From positions 4,018,501-4,082,500 of the forward strand of contig NC_090714.1 of the NCBI RefSeq assembly GCF_040954835.1: 64,000 nucleotides of DNA, in the 5' to 3' direction. A program made the position numbers and the translations under genes. The notes beneath the pieces are model-generated. The model was not told the origin of the DNA and did no database searches. It worked only from the letters and a program-made list of their open reading frames with translations. The DNA is from Lepisosteus oculatus. Its lineage: Eukaryota > Chordata > Actinopteri > Semionotiformes > Lepisosteidae. How positions within the stretch are numbered: position 1 is the first letter of the stretch; each line of letters begins with the position of its first letter. This document shows, in pieces, positions 55,029 to 64,000 of this stretch.

Positions 55029-58000
55029 TCAGTCCAGCACGAGGTGGGGGTTGTCGGCGTGCAGGTAGCGGTACACCCTGTTGGAGATCTCGGGACCCAC
55101 GCGCCTCGCCCGGTCGCCGTTCCTGACGGTGAGATCCGACAGGAGGGCCTTCCTCTCCCGCTCCGAATCCTTCTCCCGATAGGCCTGGACCGGGGACACA
55201 ACAAGGGTGGCGTCAGGAGAAGTGGGATCCGCTCTTGGGTTTGGGGATTTTGCCCAACTCCATCCGCGCGGAAGGAAGCGGCTCGATCGGGCAAGCCATT
55301 CCTGTTTCCAGCCATCAAAGACTAACTTCCCCTCGCTGTGCTCTGCTCCTTCAAGTTTTTTTTACCTGCTGAATAATATCCTCTCGTAGAGCCCTCTCGT
55401 AATCGGAGAGCCCTGATAAATATCAATATTATTCATCCATCCATTTTTCCAACCTCCTTATCCAATACAAGAGACACTGGAGCCTGTCCCGGCGAGCGAG
55501 CCAGGATACACCCCAGATGGGACGCCAGTCCATCACAGGGCTCATATGGACACAAATGTGCGCACACACTGACACAAGGGCCAATTTTCCCAGAAACCAA
55601 TTAACCTACCAGTATGTCTTGGAAATGTGGGAGGAAACCAGAGCACCTAAAGGAAACCCATGCCATGGAGAAAACATTCAAACTCTACACAAATAGCGCC
55701 TCAGGTCTGGAATTGAACCCAGGGCAACCCAGTGCAATGCTAACCACTATGCCCCCTTGCAATATTAACATGGGTAAAGGCGGAACTGCAGTCCCAATTT
55801 CTCAGACCTCTTATTAAATCTTGGTAACAAAATAAATTCATTGACGGCATCAGAAAATTGTATCAATTCCAAATGAAGCAAAAATCGGGAACTTGTATCC
55901 CCACGAACCACCGTGTTGTGGCAAACCCCTGGTCTGGCCCTTCCTGCTCGCCAGCCGCCGTAAAGGCTCACGTAATGTGATGTATGAGCAAACAAGTACA
56001 GGTTGTGCCGCACACATTTTGCCACAGATGTGTTCCAACGGGATCTGCAGGCGGAGTTAACAAGTTGTATTTGTCAGCAAAAATTTTTCTCAAAGTCAAG
56101 AGCAGTATTTCTATTGGATTCAAAGAGATGGATTCGCAAGCCTGCTTGTTTACAATGTAATAGTGCCGCGTCATGTCACAGGAAGTTTAGTTGCCTCATT
56201 CTTAATTGCAGAAAATGTGCACACACCTGGAAATGTCATCAATTTTGTGGGGGTAAATTGGAGGTTTTACAAGTTACTGTGCACGTTTTACTTCCGCTGG
56301 TTTGAAATGCGCTCACCAGCGCCGATTCTTCCCAACCCTGAAAGAGAAAAAGTGCGCCGGCAGTTCCCCTTTAAAACACGCCTCCCCCCCGCCGGGCGCC
56401 GCGCATCGCCGCGGTTACCTTCAGCAGCTGCTGGGGCGAGGGGTGGGCGGCAGACACGGCCGCCGCGACGGCCGGGCTCACCCGGTTCAGCTGCTGGATC
56501 TGCCTGGTCCACACCTGGCGCAGCCCTGCGCCGTCCTGCCCCACGCGGACCCCCCCTGCCCACGCGCCGTCTGGGCAGAAGGGCAGCTCCACTCCCTCAG
56601 TCAGCTGCCTGCACACACACAAGCACAGGGCATGGCTTCCTCAGGGCTGGACCGGCGGGTACTGCTGGCTCTGTGGACAGCGGAGGTCCTGACTGCTGGG
56701 TGAACGTGCTGTACACAGGTTGCGTGTTGCCTCCTAACTAATTCAGGGCTCAGGTAGCTCAGGGGCACACAATTCAAGTCCTGGAAGGCCAGGAGGTTTT
56801 TTCCTTCACCTGATCACTTAATTACCCAACTGCACACATTAATTGCTTAATTGGGCCTTACCTTGCTCTAATGAAGATTTAGATACCGAAAAACACCTAC
56901 TGAATAGCAGCTTTTGAGTTGGGCTTTCCTGAATTAGCTCACAACCTGACAAGCCTAAAGGCTTAAAGACCACCTCTTAGGACAAAATGTTTTGTATGTT
57001 ATTCTATTTGACTATTCATACCATGTCTGGCACAAACCATCGTTGCCACCTATACTTCAAATCTGTTAGTTGGGATAATTCCTTGATTTCTGCAACCATG
57101 CAAGCAATCTTCAGCCAAAGCATACATTTTGATGCAATGGATGTATTTATTTTGCCAATAATTTATCTACAACAAGATTTAAATACTACTATAAAAGGCA
57201 CAGAGCTATATATTTATTTGGCTGACACTTTTATCTAAAGCGACTTACATTTGCACCCATTTCCACAGCTGGGTATTTTACTGGAAGAATTCAGATGAAG
57301 TACATTGCTCAAATGTACAACTGCACATCTCACCCGGGATTGGAACCCACGACCTCCCAGTTCCAAATCCAGAGTCCTAAGCACTGCTCCACACGCTTAC
57401 CCACAGCTAATAAAAAAACATGGAGAAAGGATTCCAGGAAACCATGATTCCAGGGATCACAGAACCTACTTGAAGGGGCGTTTAGCCAGGGCCCTAGTCA
57501 CAGCGCACATGTGGTCACAGAGCTCATCCCAACTGGGCAGGAACATCACAGAGATGTTCCTGTGAAGCTGCAGGAACACCAGTGCCTACGGGAAAATGGA
57601 AGATCCATCAGCCTTCACAGGACTTTCAAGACGTCCTGGTCCAATGTCCATCCCTGATCTGAATGCCACTTATTCCTGGTTAGGTTCAAAGCAGGCATAT
57701 CCTGAAAGGACAACTGCTCATCGCATGCCAGGCACAATTTAGTGAAACTGACTGACTTAGGTAGCACAAAGAAAAGGAGGGAAACAAGAACAGGAGGCAC
57801 GTCTTTTCCAAAAGGGTTGTGGGAGTCTGGAACAAGCTGCCCAGCCATGTTATGAAACCATGTTACCATGATTTATTTCAAGAAAGGGCTGGATAAGATC
57901 TGTAGGTCAGTTAATTGTGAACTATAAAATGTGCTAGATGAGACAAAAGACCCCCCACTGTTTTAAGCCATTCTCATGTTGTTATGAACTAATAACATAA

Positions 58001-61000
58001 GAAATAGTGAAATAATTGCTCTGGGTGGCACCAAGAGAAAACCCCTAGAACCACTGGGAGAGGAAGTAAGATCCACATAACCAAGAACTGAGCATCGTCA
58101 CAAGACGAGCAGCTGAAAACGTCTTTTGACAATACACACCTAACAGGCAAGCACCTTTGGTTTTGTACCGATCTGAAATCCAGCTGAGATTTACTTACCT
58201 CTTCTATATCAAGCTCTTTCAGTGCCAGGTCTGATCCCATGCTCCTGTCCCTTCTCTCTCTTCCCCTGAGTGTCCTGGACAAAAGAAGGAAGCCAAGAAC
58301 TCACAATCTTGGCAGTCGTGCCATTCCGACACTGGGTGCTCCTGGTCTCCAGGCAATTGCAGAGATGAGAAATATTCTATTGCACAAAGATTTTAGTCAT
58401 TTCAGGCTTGATAACATTTTCTAGGATGTCACCAAGGACTGTATCATCACTTTCATCTGAATTTTAGGGGAAATTTGCACTGACAGATGGAGAGTTTTCC
58501 TGTTTTCCTGTTTCAGCAGCATAATTTTATATACAAAAGCCTGCAGATGGCAAGCCTAAAATGAATCACGCTGCTAGGAAACAACAGGATATTTTCCATC
58601 TATGACCCAAGGATACTGATATGCCATTCTGTAAATTAACAAGCAAAAAGAAGCTTGTTGACCAAGGTAGCCCATTTGGTCAATAGTAGGTAATTGATCC
58701 AAACATCGCATCCAGTTGATTCTTTAAAATAGTCACAGTATAGGCTTCAAAAACTTGGCTGGGTAGCTTTTTTGGGGGTCCTGGGTTCCTGCATGGAACT
58801 CGAACTTTATTGCCATATGTAACCAGTACAATGGAATTCTTACTTACAGAAAGTCTCTCGATTGTTAAAAAAAGTGTAAAACACAAAGTGCAGACAGTGC
58901 ATCAAGACAATATACAAACAAAGAGTAGACACTGTACAAGTAAACAAGTGAACAGTTCGAATGTAAACAATGACTGCAATAAATAAAATTACAATGAGGT
59001 AGATGGTGTAGGTGTGTTGTTCCATACTCCAACAACCCTTTGGGTAAAGAGCTGAAATCCAACAAAGCTGAAGGAAACTTATAATCTTGTACCTCAGAGC
59101 CTAAAACCCCTTGTACTGTACAAATACAGTGAGAGAATCACAGTTTCAGTTCTTTTGCAGTTATGCAAATATTTGAAGGGAAACATGTATCTGAGCTCAC
59201 AAAATGTGCACGTAACATTTACCAGCTGTTAGGGTTGGGGCCAATCACTGCCAGCGTGACCACCTTCTCTGGGTCTCCCTCAAGAAACTCACACAGCTGG
59301 GTATACAAGGAGCCTGGTGGGGCTTCTTCGCCAGTCCTGTCCTGTCCCTGAACCAGGAGAAATGTTTATGTTAAAACCCTCTGTTTCCATGAGTCACTAT
59401 AGGATTCCAAACAAATATGTCCTGATTATTCAGAAGTCTGTGGGAAAAAAAGCTTGAAATTTAAAAAAGAATGGTGCTTTGAAGAGAAAATGTAATTTCT
59501 AAGTGCAGGTTTTCAGAATTCTTTTTGTCAACACTGACCAGGATAAAACTATCTGTGCTACTGTGTAGCATAAGCTCCTAAAAACATAACTCCACTAACG
59601 TAGCAAATATCTCTGAAAAAACATCAACTTGGGTAAGGTAGATAGATTGAAAAAAAAATGAGCTGAGGAAGTTGCCAAATTAGGGATTTCTTTGCCTTTA
59701 CCTTTGAAATAAAAAACTACATCGTAACTATGATAACTGTCACAGTCAATGAGGAGGACTCGACTGACAAATGCTTTCATCTACTCCCAACACATTTTAG
59801 ATCTTACTTATTGTTTCTAAACACTTACTGAGTGACATCCACCTTCTGCAGGAGATTGGCATTTATTTTTCCCAAGGGAGAATTCAAGAAATCTATTAAA
59901 AAGAGGTGCAATGTAGAAAAGCCATATTGTTCGTTTAATGCACCTAAGACATTGCATTCGTTCAATGTCTGTCAGGCTAAATGCTTTACTGTACTGTTTT
60001 GGGATTCATGGATTTCCTCTTGTGTGCTTAAAGTGCACACAAATGCAGGGATAATTCATCTGACAAGCCTACTGGCAGATCCATTTCTCTCCTTACAGGT
60101 TTTATTGAGAATGTCCACCAATGATTTAACCTGAATGTGAAATGAAGACCACACTGAAGGACAACAGTGCCAGCTCAGCACCATGGCATACTGTAGGAGA
60201 GACCTCATGGTGTCTTGGCAATGTTGACGAACAGAACCCTGTGACGCCCACCTTTTTAATGGCCACCACCATGTCGAGGAAATCACTCAGTGTCACCACC
60301 ATCAGAACCTGCTCCTCTGTCACTGGGCTCGCCTCATCCTCCTCAACCTGCAGAGCAGACCAGCCAGAAAGATTCAAAGGATTAGCCACACCATTATGGC
60401 CTTCCCTATGATGAAACCTATGAGGGCTGTGGTACAGAACACGAAAGACCTGGAAATCCACTCCGGTCTGCTAATTTTCATGAAAGTTTTTGAACAGAAA
60501 CTAGTTTGAGTGCCCAGCCCGACTCGAGTGCGTTACCTGGGGCAGGTCTCTCTTCCAGCTGATGCTGTGGCTAACAGGCTGCTCCTCGATGATAATCCTC
60601 CATCCCAGAGCCTCCACGGTCCCCAGCAGTAGGTCAGAGCCCTCATCCTGGAGGACAGCTGCAAGGCCAAACTTCAACATGAGAGCGTGCACAGGGAGGC
60701 CCCAGATGGAGCTCCCCCTCCATCTTGTGACAAGTCAATGATTCCATTCAGACTTTCATTTCCCTGATGGAAATGAAATCACCGACAGGAGGCCTGCTCA
60801 AGAGTCGCTCACTGTACGGTCCAAGAGTTAGCTGGAAAACAACGCAGACCCAGTCAGGCACATGCTGACGACCCTATCCCCGATGAACAGCCGTTATTAA
60901 AACGGCGCTGTGTCACTATCTAGCTGGCGTTTCTAATGTACAGCTGACGGCCGTGCGGAGAAATTAAGGTGCTACCTACTTGCCGAGAAAGTAAAAACTG

Positions 61001-61607
61001 GGAGTACGTTTTGCACCTACCTACAGTAATATGGCTTACACTAAGCTGTTGGTCCCCAATGTACCGTTTCTCGCCCGCCACCCCGTAGGTTTTTAAAAGG
61101 TAGTTCTCATTGATAACCCCGCGTACCTGGATCTATGCAGACAGTCAAGTATTTCAAACACTGTTCGGGGCGGTAGCATTTGAGTCGCTCGGCCGCCTCT
61201 TTTCTCCTCTGCTGCTCGAGTTTTCTCTGTTCTTTTATCTGAAGTCTTTCTTTCTTCAGCTGCTCCCTGGCTTCTCTCACGCACCCAGCACGGACTCTGT
61301 CGGCTTCTACCTCCTCCCGAGTTCGCCGTCTTCTCTTGCCGGGGCTCGGGGTACCAGGGCCATCGGCGGCTGGGGGTGCCAGCGGGCGTTTGTCCGCCCC
61401 TGCCTGCTCCGTGCAAACTGGCACAATCTCAACATTTTTATTACAGTCCTCCGTCTGTTCAGTGCTCGTCTGGTCAACGCTTGGTGGCACTTTTTCTTGG
61501 CTCTCGGAGCTACAGGCGCACGTACGCCGGCCCTGGGTCTCCGAGTCGCTTTCAGCTTCAGACTCCGATATTTCCCAGGTCTTCGCCCTCTTCAAAAGTA
61601 GGGACAT
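55029..61607 (-). CDS. eme2: EME2, MUS81 partner, structure-specific nuclease subunit
   Basis: Non-catalytic partner of MUS81. The heterodimer cuts branched DNA, and EME2 is linked to replication-fork cleavage and restart. Minus-strand coding exons: 61607-61127, 60658-60537, 60347-60252, 59347-59223, 58274-58199, 57585-57470, 56608-56419 and 55184-55029. Phases join without a break to 453 residues (human about 379-444 by isoform). Exon 1 encodes an acidic, Ser-rich start and a basic coiled-coil stretch (REEVEADRVR to KEAAERLKCY). Exons 2-6 form the degenerate ERCC4-type nuclease fold (MVVTLSDFLDMVVAIKK; VVTLAVIGPNPN; ALVFLQLHRNISVMFLPSWD), without the GDxnERKx3D active site of MUS81/XPF, as expected. 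Exons 7-8 carry the helix-hairpin-helix end, closing NRVYRYLHADNPHLVLD. EME1 is the main alternative; context favours EME2. Confidence 0.9.
55437..55770 (-). mobile_element. tRNA-derived SINE, minus strand
   Basis: Full orientation from the ATCCATCCATTTTTCC tail through TCCAATACAAGAGACACTGG, ACGCCAGTCCATCACAGGGC and AATTAACCTACCAGTATGTC to GGTCTGGAATTGAACCCAGG and the head. It lies in the last EME2 intron. Confidence 0.78.
56742..56935 (+). repeat. Dispersed repeat of fish type
   Basis: AATTCAAGTCCTGGAAGGCC, then TTCACCTGATCACTTAATTA, then TTAATTGGGCCTTACCTTGC is a sequence type that recurs in fish intergenic DNA. Family not assigned. Located in an EME2 intron. Confidence 0.45.
57205..57405 (-). 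mobile_element. SINE with GCGACTTACA-type tail, minus strand
   Basis: The tail reads ATTTGGCTGACACTTTTATC, then TAAAGCGACTTACATTTG. On the minus strand the head is AGCAGTGCTTAGGACTCTGG, then GGTCGTGGGTTCCAATCCCG, a clear B-box-like run. It is distinct from the ATGG-tailed SINE. It lies in an EME2 intron. Confidence 0.68.
57760..57990 (+). repeat. Dispersed repeat (GGAACAAGCTGCCCAGCCATG family), second copy
   Basis: Shares GGAGGCACGTCTTTTCC, CTGGAACAAGCTGCCCAGCC and TTCAAGAAAGGGCTGGATAA with 29430-29660, same orientation. Confidence 0.55.
58795..59060 (-). mobile_element. LINE 3' UTR fragment
   Basis: On the minus strand it ends TACATATGGCAATAAAGTTC, the usual finish of fish CR1/L2/Rex-type LINE 3' ends. 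It is preceded by ACTTACTTTCTG-like and TTTGTGTTTTACAC stretches. No coding part remains. It lies in an EME2 intron. Confidence 0.5.
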
Positions 61608-61609
61608 GT

Positions 61610-63130
61610 TTTTAACCTCGGCATTTTTTTCTGAACTATGCTGCTTTCACGTTTAAAATGGCTATTAAAAGCTGCTAGACTAGCATTTCATACAGTCCTC
61701 GATATTTTTATTGTTCTTTTAGCAAATGTGTTTGTGCAAATATCTATTTTAAATTAGGTTTAAAAATACGCATTTGTTCCGAATCACGGGAGGCTGTTCA
61801 AATGCACTTTAAAGTTGTTATACACAGGTGTATATATAATCGTATGCCAGTATCGATGTCTCTTCAAATATAACTGAAGTAAACCACGATTCGTGTTGGT
61901 AAGTGCACACATACGGTACACCACTTAAACATTTAAACCATTTACAGCGTTTAAAATACTCATTAACCTAGACGATACCAGGATACTAGGGCTTGATCTC
62001 TGTGGTCTCAGTGCTGAAAACTGCGACTTCACCACAAATGACATTAAACACTTTTTTTTCTAAATATTGTGCTGAACTGCTGTTTTGAATACGAGACAAA
62101 GCCCTCCGATGTCTCCACCAATTCACATGATAGCGCTCCAGTCGGAACCATGTTACGAAATGTAAACGTTGACGGAAGAAATTGGGTGCTGGAACGGTCA
62201 AAGGAAGTTACGTTGTGGCTGAGGTTAACTGCAGAAAAAAAGGTTAGAGGTGTCTTTCATTGCTGAAAATTATATGCTGTTATTCTTAAACGTTAAAAAA
62301 ATTATAATGAATACGGGTTATAGAATTTCGTATACCTTAACAAAAGCATTGTTTATTAAGTGCTTGTGAGAAGGGAGATGAGGGGTAGATGACGTTTTGA
62401 AAAATAACCCGAGAACATTCTTACACCACACTGCTTTTCCCACGTGTTTTTTGCATAAATGTATTCATATAACTGAATAGTGTCTGACAAAATGTAAAAA
62501 GGTCAAACGAAAAAAAAAACGAGTTAAACGTGATTTAGAAGTGACTTTGAACAGCCGGTTTGTGATCTCTCGTTTCCAATGCAGGTCTAACGAGCACTGA
62601 AAATCCCTCTGACTTGGAATTAGATCACACGTGTTTTCTGTTTAAATACCCCTTAATGCCAGGTCCAGACGTCGTGTTTGGCTTGTCCCACTCTTTTCAT
62701 TAGAAGAGCACTTCAGTGTCGTGGCGAGTCTGTTGATGGCTTGGTCGGTGCTGTCACCGGTGCACAGCTAGCAACAACAACGCTCAGTAGGAGTCCAGAG
62801 TGCATTTTTTCTGAAATTGTGCCACTCTGGAATCAGTTGATGAGCTTCCACACATACAAGTAGCTATAATCCATGGGACAGGTACAGGAGATATATGAAT
62901 TGGTTAAATCCATCAGGAAGTCATCCAGACATAATGAACTGGGCTTGGCTTTGAGTGCAGAATGGTTTTCTCAGACAGAAGCGAGTGCTGTTCGAATGCA
63001 TTACTCCTTCTGAGTGCTACAGAAGGTCTGTTTAAACGATCCGAATGGGATCATGCATTTTTAGGTCATGTTTTCCACTGTTCCACAACACCCCGAGCCG
63101 CTCCACCGTAATGCTGGTGGGTTTTGTTTC
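61610..63130. promoter_or_regulatory. Divergent EME2/MRPS34 start region
   Basis: About 1.5 kb between the EME2 ATG and the first MRPS34 coding exon. Near 62140-62235 lie CGGAACC, GACGGAAGAA and AAGGAAGTTACG (ETS-type GGAA sites, common in promoters of mitochondrial-protein genes), then a possible donor AAAAAAG/GTTAGAG. This could be the non-coding first exon of MRPS34. The rest is A+T-rich and shows no gene. Confidence 0.38.
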
Positions 63131-63133
63131 AGG

Positions 63134-63451
63134 ATGACACGGAAGAAACGCTTGAGGCCAATCGCCGAGATGGCCCGGAAGATCCGGGAGTACCGAGCGC
63201 TGAAGGAGAGGCCGCGGGACTCCCAGCGCTACGCCCTCGATTACAAGACCATGACGCGGCCTTACACGGGCAAGCAGCTGCCAGTGCTGGCCTGGGAGGA
63301 CGTGCGGCGCGAGACCCGCCTCTTCTCCCTGCTGTCCGGCCTGAGGTTGTTCGGCATAGGGCGTCTGTTCACCCGGAAGTCCTGGCTGAGTGAGCACCAG
63401 GAGCCCTGCTACTGGCAGGTCACCAAGGTCAAGGTGGACTACACCGCTGAG
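63134..63451 (+). CDS. mrps34: MRPS34, mitochondrial ribosomal protein S34, first coding exon
   Basis: Small-subunit protein of the mitochondrial ribosome, needed for stable 12S rRNA and mitochondrial translation. Residues 1-106 are encoded here, from [20 protein letters not shown] through [32 protein letters not shown] and [17 protein letters not shown]. They align along their whole length with the start of the vertebrate protein (usually about 218 residues). The start ATG is two bases after a TTTGTTTCAG acceptor, so a non-coding exon precedes it. The exon ends at GAG/GTCGGT; GTCG/GTAATG five bases on is an alternative. The remaining exons lie beyond the window. Confidence 0.93.
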
Positions 63452-63559
63452 GTCGGTAATGGGTGACAGACAGCGATCCCACCGCTGACACAAGTAGATT
63501 TTGTTTTGCGTAAATACCACGGAGTACAGTGTAGGCAGCGATAGAGCACTGATGTTTAA

Positions 63560-63915
63560 TTTTACTGTTCAGGTGTTTAATGTAATGCTCCCAGGTCTAG
63601 TCCTCATGAGCTATGACGCCCTGGTTTTTAACGGTGTCCTGGCCAAATTTCCAATTGGCCCTTACTAATCATGGCCTCCTAATAATCCCCCTCTATGAAT
63701 TGGCTACATTACTCTGCTCTCCTCCCCACTGATAGCTGATGTGTGGTGAGCGTTCTGGCGCACTATGGCTGCCGTCGCATCATCCGGGTGGATGCTGCAC
63801 ATTGGTGGTGGTGGAGGGGAGTCCCCATTACCTGTAAAGCGCTTTGAGTGGAGTGTCCAGAAAAGCGCTATATAAGTGTAAGCAATTATTATTATTATTA
63901 TTATTATTATTAAGT
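63560..63915 (+). mobile_element. 5S rRNA-derived SINE, 3' half
   Basis: GTGTCCTGGCCAAATTTCCA, TCATGGCCTCCTAATAATCC, GCACTATGGCTGCCGTCGCA, GCACATTGGTGGTGGTGGAG, CTGTAAAGCGCTTTGAGTGG, AAAAGCGCTATATAAGTG, then an (ATT)n tail at 63884-63912. The 5' half is missing. It lies in MRPS34 intron 1. Confidence 0.72.
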
Positions 63916-64000
63916 CATCAGCAGCTTGTGACTTGGGGGAAATGTATGAACCAGGACAGATGATAGGCTTTTTAAAAACAAATATTGTACCAGAACTGCA

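Noticed and set aside
56163-56741. Plus-strand frame of 192 codons in EME2
   Set aside because: Complement of EME2 exon 7 and CpG-rich flank. The minus-strand frame matches EME2 and has correct splice sites.

Overview
The window is vertebrate nuclear DNA, most likely from a ray-finned fish. The genes have many short exons with GT-AG introns and the start regions are CpG-rich. A decayed cytochrome P450 resembles the fish CYP2K group, and the mobile elements are fish-type: CR1/L2-like LINEs, tRNA-derived SINEs with an ATGG-rich tail, and a 5S rRNA-derived SINE. I cannot name the species.

Right half (about 30.6-64 kb): four genes in alternating orientation, NUBP2 (-), SPSB3 (+), EME2 (-) and MRPS34 (+, cut by the window end). 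As I recall the human map, this is the order and relative orientation on human 16p13.3, seen from the other side. I rebuilt the exons by reading splice sites and checking phase. NUBP2 gives 270 residues from 7 coding exons, SPSB3 369 from 6, EME2 453 from 8, and MRPS34 has its first 106 residues here. NUBP2/SPSB3 and EME2/MRPS34 are head-to-head; SPSB3/EME2 are tail-to-tail. The products are unrelated in role: cytosolic Fe-S cluster scaffold, Cullin-5 ubiquitin ligase adaptor, non-catalytic partner of the MUS81 nuclease, and a mitochondrial ribosome subunit.

Left end (1-5 kb): a tandem minisatellite with units of roughly 60-75 bp, which runs into the last exon of a CYP2K-like relic on the minus strand. 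The relic keeps parts of four exons, lacks others, has a 1-base deletion beside the haem-binding motif, and holds a LINE 3' fragment.

Middle (5.6-28.7 kb): the most unusual part. A block of about 6 kb is present twice in direct orientation (about 6.0-12.3 kb and 23.5-28.6 kb). Each copy holds two convergent, spliced, apparently non-coding transcription units. Each unit has a CpG-rich start, short exons with canonical splice sites and an AATAAA-type signal, and they face each other across about 700 bp. By eye, that interspace is about 98% identical between copies, while the introns are far more diverged. The left-hand unit of copy 1 has a doubled exon 2-3 pair and a tandemly amplified last exon. 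Between the copies lie LINE and SINE pieces, a CCAAT/TATA promoter-like region at 18.0-18.4 kb, an unidentified open reading frame at 21.8-22.2 kb and a CpG-rich exon-like segment at 22.3 kb.

All coordinates of unsequenced transcripts (UTRs, non-coding exons) are inferred from sequence signals only. Gene names rest on recognition of the encoded protein, not on a database search.
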